Part shown: piece after piece, positions 55,192 through 64,000 of the stretch | Layout of the letters: each line of letters opens with the position of its first letter | Numbering within the stretch: the stretch's first letter is position 1 | From: Psychroserpens ponticola | Lineage (GTDB): Bacteria > Bacteroidota > Bacteroidia > Flavobacteriales > Flavobacteriaceae | DNA length: 64,000 bases | Direction of reading: 5' to 3' | NCBI RefSeq assembly: GCF_023556315.2 | Contig: NZ_CP116221.1 | Span: forward strand, 3,796,001 to 3,860,000 | Program-made: the position numbers and the translations under genes | The notes under the pieces: model-generated | Told to the model about the DNA's origin: nothing | The model's database searches: none | The model's input: the letters and a program-made list of their open reading frames with translations, nothing else

Positions 55192-55344
55192 ATGAAAAAA
55201 AAGCGTACCACTTACCTAGGTAAGATAGATCACATTTCCACAAAAGCGATCCATCTCAATATTAATCTTTTAGAGCCTGGCAAGTATGTTTTAAATATTG
55301 TGCATAAAAATAAAATCATTAAGAAAACCACTTTTAAAAAATAA
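55192..55344 (+). CDS. Small ORF with secretion-tail-like C-terminus
   Basis: 50 codons (ATG 55192). The end LEPGKYVLNIVHKNKIIKKT looks like the last strands of a T9SS type A sorting domain (LxxGxYxLxIxxxNKIIxKxxFKK), but no signal peptide or cargo precedes it. Its ATG would be almost at the transcript start predicted from the -7 box at 55178-55185, so it may be leaderless or untranslated. It ends 4 bases before the next gene's start (55349). Confidence 0.4.
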   Translation: MKKKRTTYLGKIDHISTKAIHLNINLLEPGKYVLNIVHKNKIIKKTTFKK

Positions 55345-55348
55345 GATT

Positions 55349-56791
55349 ATGAAATCGAAGATTCAAGACTACCAAAAAAAATATTTAATGATGAGTAAAA
55401 CTCAAATTACATTTTTTATTGCTTTTTTAATCTCAATCTCAAGTTTTGCACAACAAGGCATAAATTATAAAGCACTTATTAAAGACAATCAGGGAAGTAT
55501 CGTTGCAAATCAAGATGTAACGATTCGATTCACCATGTTAGATGCACTTTCAGATGGCAATATTGAGTTTCAAGAATCCCATGATAATATTGTTTCTGAT
55601 GCAAACGGTATCGTTATAGCCAACATTGGCGAAGGCATACAATCTTTAAGTTATACTTTATTTAATGATATAGATTGGGGAAGCCATATGTACTACCTAA
55701 GAGTGGAAATAGACATCACTGGTGGTACTAATTTTACGGATATGGGAACAACTCAATTTATGGCTGTGCCCTATGCTTTACATGCCAAAACAATTAAAAA
55801 CCAAGCATTCAAAAGCGAAAACGGTTTAACTATACCTGAGAATATAAATGATGATTTTGTTTTTGGAAACACTCAACTAGATAATGTTGATAATAATTCA
55901 AATTCGCGTATGTTTTTCAATACTGGTAAATCATCGTTTAGGGCAGGTCGTACTTTAGATGATGAATGGGATGATACAAATGTAGGTAATCGATCAGTCG
56001 CTTTTGGACTTAATACCATTGCTAGTGGTTCTTACAGTACTGCTTTAGGAAATAGAACTAAAGCAGAGTCCTATGCATCTACAGCTATTGGAACTTATAA
56101 TGTAGGAGGCGGAAATACTAACTCATGGATTGATACAGACCCTCTTTTTGAAATAGGTAATGGCACAGCAACCGTAAACACAGAAACCAGAACTAATGCT
56201 TTAACCGTACTTAAAAATGGTACTACCATAGTAAATAATAAATCAGATAACGAACCAGATCTTATCTTGGGAGGCACTTCTAATTCTAGTGAGAATGGGA
56301 TTATAAGTTCAGACCCTCAATATCCTAGTAGCGATATATTTATAGAGTCTAATGACAAAGTGTTTGTTTATTTAGATGCAGATAATAACGAAAGTAATAG
56401 TGCCTTTACCATTGTAAATAGTAATGACACAAGCGTATTTAAGGTTTCAGAAGATGGCAATACTGTTATAGATGGAGAATTGAACACTACATCAACAGGA
56501 TCAGCCAATATGATTCCTATTGCTTATGGTACAATTGCAAGTAATGGAGATATTTCTACTGGTAGCGGCAATTTTACGGTAACCAACTATCTTACTGGTG
56601 CTTATTACATTACAATAAATAACGAGGTATGGAATACTACTGATTATATAACTATGTTAAGCAGAATTGGTAATACTTCTGGATTTATTAAAGCAAATTT
56701 AACTAATACAGGTTTGTTTCAAGTAACCACAAGCAACTACGCTAGTGTTGCTCAAAATACCACTTTTTCTTTTGTAATATATAAACCTTAA
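55349..56791 (+). CDS. YadA-head-repeat surface protein, paralogue 1
   Basis: About 480 residues. Signal-like TQITFFIAFLISISSFAQ, then an N-terminal domain of about 130 residues shared with the 57.6-kb gene (GINYKALIKDNQGSIVANQD, FMAVPYALHAKT). The middle holds YadA/Hia-type head repeats (NRSVAFGLNTIASGSYSTAL, GNRTKAESYASTAIGTYNVG), then ALTVLKNGTTIVNNKS. The C-terminus has no S74 chaperone, only a short beta domain. The start is uncertain: ATG 55349 gives a 14-residue extra leader; ATG 55388 would start directly at the signal peptide. Confidence 0.72.
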   Translation: MKSKIQDYQKKYLMMSKTQITFFIAFLISISSFAQQGINYKALIKDNQGSIVANQDVTIRFTMLDALSDGNIEFQESHDNIVSDANGIVIANIGEGIQSLSYTLFNDIDWGSHMYYLRVEIDITGGTNFTDMGTTQFMAVPYALHAKTIKNQAFKSENGLTIPENINDDFVFGNTQLDNVDNNSNSRMFFNTGKSSFRAGRTLDDEWDDTNVGNRSVAFGLNTIASGSYSTALGNRTKAESYASTAIGTYNVGGGNTNSWIDTDPLFEIGNGTATVNTETRTNALTVLKNGTTIVNNKSDNEPDLILGGTSNSSENGIISSDPQYPSSDIFIESNDKVFVYLDADNNESNSAFTIVNSNDTSVFKVSEDGNTVIDGELNTTSTGSANMIPIAYGTIASNGDISTGSGNFTVTNYLTGAYYITINNEVWNTTDYITMLSRIGNTSGFIKANLTNTGLFQVTTSNYASVAQNTTFSFVIYKP

Positions 56792-56807
56792 TTAATAAAT
56801 AATAACC

Positions 56808-57413
56808 ATGAAAAAACTCATAACACTCATTGTAATACTACTATTAGTTGCTTGTAAAACCGAAACAAAAAAAGACAACAATGAAACAGTTATAACTCAA
56901 CCAAAGGAAGAAGTTTCAACAAGCAAACCTAAAGACAACAATGAAACTTATCTCTGTAGAATCAATAGTAAAGATTGGGCATACACTAAAGCCTCAGGTA
57001 TTGTCTCAACACATGCAAAAACTAAAAAACGTACAGCCTTAATTACCTTCAAAAAGAAATTAGAGAAAGGCAGCGAACACCTACAGTTAACTTATGATGC
57101 AGTTACGTTTCAACTCATAGCTGTATCTGTGCAACTAAGACTACCAAAAAAGGATGGAAAACTATCTACCGCTTACTTTGACTTAAAACCCGAAACACGT
57201 AAACGTCATCCTGAAAGTGAACTATCTGGAAGTATTGATTTATCAAATGCATCAGTTACAATAGGTACAGCAGAAATAACAAATCTTAATATTAATTATG
57301 AAAAAGATAAGCTAAAAAACGCTGAAGACTCAGTTTTAAACATAACAGGTTTAAAATTTGAAAACATTGGATATTCTGATACTGATAAGTTAGTAAACAC
57401 TTACAAAAATTAA
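56808..57413 (+). CDS. Lipoprotein of unknown function
   Basis: 201 residues: lipobox LITLIVILLLVACKTE, linker rich in Lys/Glu/Asn, then ETYLCRINSKDWAYTKASG and a beta-rich part (HLQLTYDAVTFQLIAVSV). No family recognised. It lies 16 bases after the head-repeat gene, so probably co-transcribed. The 57414-57629 gap after it holds only an AT-rich inverted repeat (CTTACA-TGTAAG, 57553-57569) followed by T-rich sequence, perhaps a weak terminator. Confidence 0.65.
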   Translation: MKKLITLIVILLLVACKTETKKDNNETVITQPKEEVSTSKPKDNNETYLCRINSKDWAYTKASGIVSTHAKTKKRTALITFKKKLEKGSEHLQLTYDAVTFQLIAVSVQLRLPKKDGKLSTAYFDLKPETRKRHPESELSGSIDLSNASVTIGTAEITNLNINYEKDKLKNAEDSVLNITGLKFENIGYSDTDKLVNTYKN

Positions 57414-57629
57414 GCTTTAAACATTTAATTTGAAGATAGCAGTTGCAAAAATAATAAATGACTTAACTACCTAATTAGAGCAGAAAGGCAAAACTCAACA
57501 ATTGTTTGAAACCATATTAAAAATAACTAACGATGTAATACTTTGTATTAATCTTACAATATATGTAAGTGTTTTTTATTTTTTCATATATTGTTGATTT
57601 GTAACACTTAACAACTTAAACCTCAAATC

Positions 57630-59201
57630 ATGAAAAAAGTATTTCTTTTACTTGCATTTAGTATGACATTTTTAAATTATGCTCAACAAGGCATTAACTA
57701 CAAAGCCCTTGTTAAAGATGGCTTAGGCAATGTGGTAGCCAACCAAACCATAGATGTGCAATTCACCATTTTGGAAGATGCTACCAATGTTTATCAAGAA
57801 ACACATACACCTACTACAGATGCCAACGGTCTTATTGTTCTAAATATAGGAGAAGGCACAACTAGTGATGTATTTACAGAGATAGATTGGGCAAAAGACG
57901 ACCACTTTTTGAATGTGCATATTGATACAGGTTCTGGTTTTGTAGATATGGGAACTACACAGTTTTTGGCAGTGCCTTATGCTTTAAGTGCGGCAAATGT
58001 TACTGGTTTAGAAAAATTAGATGAAGGTGGTGGTTATAGAATAGTAGGAAGAAATCCAAGCCGATATGGAGAAGTGGGTTTTAATGCTGTAGATTTTAGT
58101 TTTAGTAATATTTCAAGTTCTACGTTTGGGGCAACAGGAGCTTATTCATTGGCTTCAGGTTATAGAGCTACAGCCTCTGGAGCTAGTTCTAATTCCCTTG
58201 GTTCTAACACTCAAGCATTAGGGAATCATTCCACAGCCATAGGAAAAGAAACCGAAGCCTCTGGAGAACAATCCACAGCAATGGGATCTGGTACGTTTGC
58301 TTATGGGGATAATTCTACTGCAATGGGTGATATAACAATAGCCTCTGGAGATAATTCTGTAGCTATGGGAAATCTAAACTCAGCCTCTGGAGATAATTCT
58401 TTAGCATTGGGCACTTATACAACAGCTCAATCGTTCAACTCTATAGTAATGGGTCGTTTTAATGTATTGGGAGGTAATTCTACTTCATGGTTTCCAACCG
58501 AACCTTTGTTTGTGATAGGCAATGGAATAGTTAATTCAAGGAATAATGCCTTAACCATTTTAAAGAGTGGCAAAATAGGTGTTGATAAACACACAGGCAT
58601 TAATGCAAAACTAGATATCGATCACGCAAGTTCTCAAACCTCGCCTCAAATTAATATCAGAGAAACATCTGGCACGTATGCACGACTAAATATTTCTAAT
58701 ACAAATAGTTCAGACTATTGGGCTATTGCAGGAAGTTTGAATGGAACTACAGCTACAGATCGTATTAATTTTTACCATTCAGATGTTGGTGATATCATGT
58801 CTATTTTGGGTAATGGCAATGTTTTAGTAAATGGAAGTGTCGTACACAGTAGTGATCGTAGATTAAAACAAGATATTGAAACCTTGCCTTATGGTTTAAA
58901 CGAAATATTAAAACTACAGCCTAAAGCATACAATTGGAAAGCCAAAACAAATCAAGTAAATAAATCTTTAGGGCTAATAGCACAAGATGTACAGTCTGTC
59001 ATAAAAGAAATTGTGCACACAGCAGATGACGAAGACAAAACTTTAAGCGTGAGTTATACAGAATTGATTCCAATATTAATAAAAGCTTTACAAGAGCAAC
59101 AAGATATTATAGACTCACAAAACTCTAAACTTGACAATGTTGAAAAGCATTTATCTAAATTATCAAAGCGATTAGAAAACCTAGAAACTGTCAATAATTA
59201 A
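57630..59201 (+). CDS. YadA-head-repeat surface protein with S74 self-cleaving chaperone
   Basis: 523 residues. Signal (FLLLAFSMTFLNYAQ), shared N-domain (GINYKALVKDGLGNVVANQT), then about ten 14-residue YadA-head repeats at 165-265 (SNTQALGNHSTAIGKETEAS, SGDNSVAMGNLNSASGDNSL). The end is an intramolecular chaperone domain of the S74/endosialidase type (SSDRRLKQDIETL, GLIAQDVQSV) and a C-terminal coiled coil (DIIDSQNSKLDNVEKHLSKL). S74 domains trimerise phage tailspikes and cleave themselves off; here they imply a trimeric, surface fibre-like protein. Confidence 0.85.
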   Translation: MKKVFLLLAFSMTFLNYAQQGINYKALVKDGLGNVVANQTIDVQFTILEDATNVYQETHTPTTDANGLIVLNIGEGTTSDVFTEIDWAKDDHFLNVHIDTGSGFVDMGTTQFLAVPYALSAANVTGLEKLDEGGGYRIVGRNPSRYGEVGFNAVDFSFSNISSSTFGATGAYSLASGYRATASGASSNSLGSNTQALGNHSTAIGKETEASGEQSTAMGSGTFAYGDNSTAMGDITIASGDNSVAMGNLNSASGDNSLALGTYTTAQSFNSIVMGRFNVLGGNSTSWFPTEPLFVIGNGIVNSRNNALTILKSGKIGVDKHTGINAKLDIDHASSQTSPQINIRETSGTYARLNISNTNSSDYWAIAGSLNGTTATDRINFYHSDVGDIMSILGNGNVLVNGSVVHSSDRRLKQDIETLPYGLNEILKLQPKAYNWKAKTNQVNKSLGLIAQDVQSVIKEIVHTADDEDKTLSVSYTELIPILIKALQEQQDIIDSQNSKLDNVEKHLSKLSKRLENLETVNN

Positions 59202-59228
59202 TGAGCTAAAAATGGAAAAGACTCAAAA

Positions 59229-59294
59229 TGTTACATATGTTATATCATTTGTTACATAACTAAAACTCAAATTTAAGTTTAAACCTGATATTTG
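59229..59294 (+). promoter_or_regulatory. TGTTACA direct repeat and -7-like box upstream of the T9SS gene
   Basis: TGTTACA at 59229-59235 and 59250-59256 are 21 bases apart. After 30 bases follows GATATTTG (59287-59294), the same position as the -7 box in the 55120 site. This matching architecture supports a shared regulator for both transcripts. Confidence 0.6.
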
Positions 59295-59324
59295 TAAAAT
59301 AGCGTAAGAACTAAACACCCAATT

Positions 59325-61016
59325 ATGAAAACCATTAAATTAAGTTTACTACTCAACCTATTCGTTTTTTGCGGCTATAGCCAATCTATAGAGAAATTTA
59401 GTATCGATTCTGGTGGAGCTTCGACTTCCGCAGGAGGAATTCAAATTCTTTATACTATTGGTGAAGTTGTTGTACAAGAATACAGCACTACTAACCTTTC
59501 GGTTTCCGAAGGCTTTATTAATTCTAGTTTTAGACTAAAAATAAATCCTGTGGCATATTTACAAGGCCCAATTTTAAATCCAGATACAGCTGGTCTTATG
59601 AATGACGATTTGCGTGTAGCAGATCTAATTCCGACCACAAGTCCTTATGAAGATCATGCAATTTGCGATGCTTCTGTGTTTTTAGTTACAGGTAATAATG
59701 CTATTGTTGACTGGGTTTGGGTTGAACTTCGTGATGGTAGTGATAATTCTATAATTAGCAATGCGCAATCTGCATTCTTGCAACGTGATGGCGATGTTGT
59801 TGCTATAGATGGTATGAGTTCTTTAAGTGCATCGCTTCCTGATGGTAATTATTATGTATCAGTGAGCCATAGAAATCATTTAGGCGTGATGAGCGCTTCT
59901 TCATTTGCATTAAGTGGAACAGATACTATAATTGATTTAACATCAGATCCTAATCTAGTAACTGGTGGTAACAATGCTGTTGTAGTGTTGTCTAACGGAA
60001 ACCATGGTGCCTATGCTGGAGATTATGATGAGAATAATCAAATACAAAATGTGGATGCCAATAGTGTTGTACAGCTTATAGGAGGCACAGGTTATACGAA
60101 TGCAGATATGGATGCTAATACTCAAATACAAAATACGGACGTCAATGCATTAATTCAACCTAATATTGGACTCGGTCAGCAGTTTAACAGAGAGGATAGT
60201 GAACGAGAGTTTTTAGATGCTGGTATCACGCTTACGTTTGCCAATGCACAAATCACTAATGATGGTAATGATGACTTTTATGAAGCAGATGTTTTAATTG
60301 CTTCTACTGAAGATTTTTATATAGGTTCGGGTCAAATCTATTTCGATTACAATACAGATGCTTTTGGAGACAATATATCTTCAAATAATGCTATTGAATA
60401 CTCACAACCGCAAACTTCTATATTAGGCGGTTCTTATGTGGGACTTCCTGCTTATAAAGATTTTGTACAAAATGATAATAATACTTCAAGAGTATCGCTA
60501 TCCTTCCAACAAAATTTTTCAGAATCCTTCATAGCAACTAATATTCCAGATATTCAAACTACAGCAACACCTAAAGCATTGTTTCATCTTAAAATAAAAT
60601 TTATTGATGCCAGTGAAGACCCTGAGGTTTGTTTCTACAATCAAGGTGTATTTCAAGATCAATTTTATACAGCATGTGGAGGTGCTGGTGCTGCAGATTG
60701 TACTAATAACCCTGGAGAGCAAATTACAGATGACACCTATGATTGTTCTGGAGCAGATATAGATACATTGAATTTAGACGCATATCAAGAGAACACTATT
60801 GTCATATTTCCAAACCCAGTTCGTAAGACATTTGAAATTAAAGGGATTAAAAATCCGTATGATTTAAATATTTATGATGTTTCCGGAAAATTAGTACTTC
60901 AGTTGAGCAATATTATAAATCAAACTATCGATATGAGTGTCTATGAAAATGGTGTGTATTTGGTTGAAATTATAACAGATAAAGACTCAATCACTAAAAA
61001 GATTGTAGTTAAATAA
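59325..61016 (+). CDS. Secreted protein with T9SS type A sorting domain and dockerin-like repeats
   Basis: 563 residues: signal peptide (LLLNLFVFCGYSQ), a segment SIEKFSIDSGGASTSAGG and TIGEVVVQEY known from the start of many T9SS cargo proteins. A dockerin-like Ca repeat pair (GDYDENNQIQNVDANSVVQL, MDANTQIQNTDVNALI) lies near 235-275. The C-terminal sorting domain has IVIFPNPVRKTFEIKG, YDVSGKLV and the final GVYLVEI...KKIVVK. It would be exported by T9SS and its tail removed for surface attachment. Role unknown. Confidence 0.87.
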   Translation: MKTIKLSLLLNLFVFCGYSQSIEKFSIDSGGASTSAGGIQILYTIGEVVVQEYSTTNLSVSEGFINSSFRLKINPVAYLQGPILNPDTAGLMNDDLRVADLIPTTSPYEDHAICDASVFLVTGNNAIVDWVWVELRDGSDNSIISNAQSAFLQRDGDVVAIDGMSSLSASLPDGNYYVSVSHRNHLGVMSASSFALSGTDTIIDLTSDPNLVTGGNNAVVVLSNGNHGAYAGDYDENNQIQNVDANSVVQLIGGTGYTNADMDANTQIQNTDVNALIQPNIGLGQQFNREDSEREFLDAGITLTFANAQITNDGNDDFYEADVLIASTEDFYIGSGQIYFDYNTDAFGDNISSNNAIEYSQPQTSILGGSYVGLPAYKDFVQNDNNTSRVSLSFQQNFSESFIATNIPDIQTTATPKALFHLKIKFIDASEDPEVCFYNQGVFQDQFYTACGGAGAADCTNNPGEQITDDTYDCSGADIDTLNLDAYQENTIVIFPNPVRKTFEIKGIKNPYDLNIYDVSGKLVLQLSNIINQTIDMSVYENGVYLVEIITDKDSITKKIVVK

Positions 61017-61037
61017 TATATTAGTTGAATTTGAAAC

Positions 61038-61053
61038 AGTCTTTTAAAAGACT
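61038..61053. other. Perfect 16-bp palindrome after the T9SS gene
   Basis: AGTCTTTTAAAAGACT without a loop or T tract. It lies 22 bases after the stop. Could form a hairpin only with a small loop, so a weak terminator or a binding site for a dimeric protein. Confidence 0.4.
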
Positions 61054-61182
61054 AGAAAATAAATCCCAATAAATAGCATGATTAATAGAGGAGGAATGGC
61101 TAAAACTTAGGTTTATGTTGTTCCTTTTTTGCTAAATGAGTATCGGTTAATATTCTTTATATTTATTGAATCAATTTTTTAT

Positions 61183-64000
61183 ATGATTAAGAAGCTACTC
61201 GTCTTATGTTTTATGTTGTGCTTTGGGTTTCTTCAAAGTCAGCAAAAGACTGAGACTTCTTTTTTGAATTTTAATGAAATTAAACAAGAGGTTTCCGGAC
61301 AATGGATTTCTTCAATATATCAAGATAAAGACGGATTTATTTGGGTTGGTACACAAGATGGATTGTATAAATATGATGGAAAGAATTTTAAAGCATTTCG
61401 TTACAATCCTACCAATAAAAATTCTTTACCTGCCAATTGGGTACGCTCTATAAATCAAGATAAAAACGGTGTGTTTTGGCTAGGAACTCATGGCGCTGGT
61501 TTAGTGAAATTTGAGGAGAGTACTTTAAAATTTACCGATGTTGACATGTCTTCGCCAACTGAAAGCGATAATATAAAATTAGTTTTTGATGCTATTACCA
61601 CAAAAGCATTAACAACTTGGGTTGTTAGTGATAATGGATTGTATAGAAAGTCCTTAACAGATCCTTTTTTTGTAAAAATCGTAAAGCCAGGTAACTCAAC
61701 GCGAGTTTATGAGTTGCACGACGGCTCAGAAATTGTAGTTTTTGAAAACAAACTCTTTTCTTTTAATAAAACAACCAACAAATTAGAAGTCTTACTTAGT
61801 GATATTCCTATTGATAAACTTTTGATTTCTGGTGAAAAATCAATCATTTACAACTCAGAAGGGAAGCTGTACCGTTATAATTTTATAGGATCTCCTAAAG
61901 AAATTAATATACCAAATAATGAAACAATCAATTCAATATCTAATCTCCAAAACGGCAAATGTATTTTAGTTGGTGATGTGAAAAATTATAGTTTTGATGT
62001 AACATCTGAAACGTTTGAAACTTATAATTATAACATTCAACAATTCGAAAAATTAGGCATTAATGAACTTTTTATCGATAAGCAAAACCTGTTATGGGTA
62101 GCCACTAATAAAGGTTTATTTAAAGAAAGTTTATTGGGAAAAGTTTTTACTGGCACAATAGATTTACATGCTAGAAAAATTTTAAAAAGCTTAGACACGA
62201 CATACATTGGTGGAGGCAAAGGCTTACATAGAATTATTAATAATACTGATGGATCACAAGAACAAGAAACACTTAATAATACTAGAGTAACTTCACTTTG
62301 CAAAACTAAAGATGGTTTGTGGTTTGGCCATTATTATGGAAGCGTATTTTTTGTTGATAAAAATGATAATATAAAAACGATTGATTTGCGACAAGGGAAT
62401 CACGAATCACTTAGAATTTATGGAATTGTTGAAGATAAAAACAATAGAATATGGGTAAGCACTTGGTTCGGAATTTATATGCTCAATCCTGATGGTGAGA
62501 TTAGTAATACATATAATTTAAAATCTAAGCATGATGGAAAAGATGTTAAAATACTCAAAGTATTAATTGATAATGATGATAATTTATGGGCAATAACCGT
62601 TGGTGATGGCGTGTTTAGAATACCAAATATTTCTGAAGTAAATGCTTCAACAGATACATTGATTTACAAACATTATGTACATGATGACGATGATGAAAAT
62701 ACTATAAATACCAATGTTGTTATGGAAATTCATTTAAGTCCAAAAGGCAATATTTGGATTGGTTCAGATTTTGGAATTAATACATATAACAAAGAAAAAG
62801 ACAATTTTGACCCGTTGATTGTTAATGGTACTTTTTTCGATAAAAAAATAATGGCAATTGAAACAGATGTTAATAATTTAATGTGGGTTAGCACTATTAC
62901 TGATGGCATTTATGTTTACAACCAACGAAACAATAGACTTTTTAACTTAAGAGAAGAAGATGGCTTAGTGTCTAACGCATGCTTATATACATCGAGCACA
63001 AACGATAAAAACACACTCTATTTTGGCACAGATAATGGTGTGCAAATTATCGATGCATCGCGTTTTTCTTATCCAGAGGTTAAAACCGCACCCAAATTTA
63101 CTGCGTTAACTATTAAAGACGAAAAATTATCTGTAATTCAAAATTTATCTGCACAAAATCAACCTATTAATATTGATTATAGTCAACCTAATTTTTCGGT
63201 GAGTTTTGCAATAACAGATTATCGTTTTCCGCAAAAAATAAATTATTATTACAAATTAGGTGATAATGCTGTTTGGACAAAATCTGAAGACAATACCATT
63301 AACTTTAGCAGCCTAAATTTTGGAACTTATAACCTATATGTAAAGGCTGCATATCAAGTTGATGATGATGCTCCAATTGCTACGCTAGCATTAAAAATAA
63401 ATCCACCTTGGTATAAATCAATAGTAGCTTATAGTTTGTTTTTTCTCCTATTAGCAGCAGTTATTTTTTACTTTTTTCAATTGCGATACAAACAAAAATT
63501 GGCTTCCACTAAACTAAAAGCAGTAGAAGAATTAGACCATATAAAATCAAACCTTTTTACAAATATATCTCATGAACTCAGAACACCTCTAACCTTAATT
63601 TCTGGACCCATTGAGCATCAATTATCTAAAAACAATTTAGAAGAAGATGATCGAGAAGAATTAAGCTTAGTTAAGCGAAATGCAGACCGATTACTGAATC
63701 TTGTTAATCAACTCATGGATTTAGCTTTAATAGATTCAGGACAATTAAAACTTAAAATAAATGAAGGCAATTTAAATTTGCTTTTAAAACAAGCTGTAGA
63801 TGCATTTCGATACCAAGCAGAAATTAATGGCATTAAAATATACTCAGACATAAATCAACTAGAATCTGTTTGGTACGACAGAGATAGCCTTCAAAAAATA
63901 GTCTTTAATTTATTATCGAACGCTGTAAAATACGCAACATCTAATTCTAGTATTGCGTTTAATGCTAGTCAGCAGGATAAAAACTTAGTGTTATCTGTTG
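61183..64000 (+). CDS. Hybrid two-component sensor kinase with regulator propeller (partial at window end)
   Basis: At least 939 residues, truncated by the window. Signal peptide (LLVLCFMLCFGFLQSQ), then ligand-sensing two-component propeller repeats (IYQDKDGFIWVGTQDGLYKY, INQDKNGVFWLGTHGAGLVK), a Y_Y_Y domain about 660-740 (FGTYNLYVKAAY), a membrane helix 747-767 (IVAYSLFFLLLAAVIFYFF), and HisKA with phosphorylated His797 in ISHELRTPLTLI, then an N-box NLLSNAVKYA. Family members end in receiver and AraC-type HTH domains, which would lie beyond the window. Likely regulator of the neighbouring surface genes. Confidence 0.88.
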   Translation, partial: MIKKLLVLCFMLCFGFLQSQQKTETSFLNFNEIKQEVSGQWISSIYQDKDGFIWVGTQDGLYKYDGKNFKAFRYNPTNKNSLPANWVRSINQDKNGVFWLGTHGAGLVKFEESTLKFTDVDMSSPTESDNIKLVFDAITTKALTTWVVSDNGLYRKSLTDPFFVKIVKPGNSTRVYELHDGSEIVVFENKLFSFNKTTNKLEVLLSDIPIDKLLISGEKSIIYNSEGKLYRYNFIGSPKEINIPNNETINSISNLQNGKCILVGDVKNYSFDVTSETFETYNYNIQQFEKLGINELFIDKQNLLWVATNKGLFKESLLGKVFTGTIDLHARKILKSLDTTYIGGGKGLHRIINNTDGSQEQETLNNTRVTSLCKTKDGLWFGHYYGSVFFVDKNDNIKTIDLRQGNHESLRIYGIVEDKNNRIWVSTWFGIYMLNPDGEISNTYNLKSKHDGKDVKILKVLIDNDDNLWAITVGDGVFRIPNISEVNASTDTLIYKHYVHDDDDENTINTNVVMEIHLSPKGNIWIGSDFGINTYNKEKDNFDPLIVNGTFFDKKIMAIETDVNNLMWVSTITDGIYVYNQRNNRLFNLREEDGLVSNACLYTSSTNDKNTLYFGTDNGVQIIDASRFSYPEVKTAPKFTALTIKDEKLSVIQNLSAQNQPINIDYSQPNFSVSFAITDYRFPQKINYYYKLGDNAVWTKSEDNTINFSSLNFGTYNLYVKAAYQVDDDAPIATLALKINPPWYKSIVAYSLFFLLLAAVIFYFFQLRYKQKLASTKLKAVEELDHIKSNLFTNISHELRTPLTLISGPIEHQLSKNNLEEDDREELSLVKRNADRLLNLVNQLMDLALIDSGQLKLKINEGNLNLLLKQAVDAFRYQAEINGIKIYSDINQLESVWYDRDSLQKIVFNLLSNAVKYATSNSSIAFNASQQDKNLVLSV

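Noticed and set aside
62037-62303. 88-codon minus-strand frame within the sensor gene
   Set aside because: It lies fully inside the plus-strand hybrid sensor gene, shows no motif and is typical antisense shadow.
1-64000. CRISPR array
   Set aside because: No regularly spaced repeats of CRISPR type were seen on reading; repeats found are short pairs.

Overview
The window is a low-GC chromosome segment from a member of the Flavobacteriaceae (Bacteroidota). The evidence is the gene content: a T9SS type A sorting domain protein, a CarboxypepD_reg/TonB-type outer-membrane barrel, a hybrid two-component sensor with a regulator propeller, DUF3127, DUF3871 and DUF4160 proteins, lipoproteins with Cys boxes, and -7 boxes resembling TAnnTTTG with few Shine-Dalgarno sites. 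No genus can be named from the sequence alone.

Layout. 1-28.6 kb is ordinary chromosome: a CDF metal exporter, an ElaA-type acetyltransferase, an OmpA protein, ctp-rnpA, an S24 repressor, an M1 and an S8 peptidase, an MBL hydrolase, Usp-SulP, a CPA1 antiporter, lepA, an outer-membrane barrel protein, a TolB-like lipoprotein, an M28 peptidase, a radical SAM / Lgt-like / two small membrane protein cluster, an amidase, dus, a LolC/E-like permease, rbfA and methylmalonyl-CoA epimerase. At 28.70 kb lies a tRNA gene with anticodon CAT. Its 3' half and its terminator are repeated at 47.65 kb, which delimits an integrative element of about 18.9 kb.

The element carries an IntDOT-like tyrosine recombinase without the usual first catalytic Arg, an excisionase-like HTH protein, a putative replication-type protein, a Sak4-like ATPase with DUF3871, a HigBA-like toxin/antitoxin pair with an ImmA/IrrE domain, a RadC-like protein, two DUF3127 OB-fold proteins with SSB-like LPF tails, and duplicated lipoproteins. 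Its main cargo is a compact minus-strand defence operon: XRE regulator, type III Mod, DUF4160, type III Res, Mrr, a 56-codon ORF, then a truncated fragment that looks like the start of a DUF2779-type protein. Identical tandem 11-bp repeats lie just inside both ends and are candidate integrase arm sites.

Right of the element (47.8-55 kb) is a DUF58 / transglutaminase / MoxR ATPase / TPR operon with a recognisable promoter. From 55 kb to the end lies a cell-surface locus: two paralogous YadA-head-repeat proteins (one with an S74 self-cleaving chaperone), a lipoprotein, a T9SS-secreted protein and a hybrid sensor kinase that runs off the window. Two genes of this locus share an upstream arrangement of TGTTACA direct repeats 21 bp apart, 30 bp before a -7-like box. 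This is the spacing expected for an AraC-type regulator such as the one that normally ends this sensor family. Together with the defence operon and the radical SAM/Lgt-like cluster, it is among the parts of the window most worth testing.
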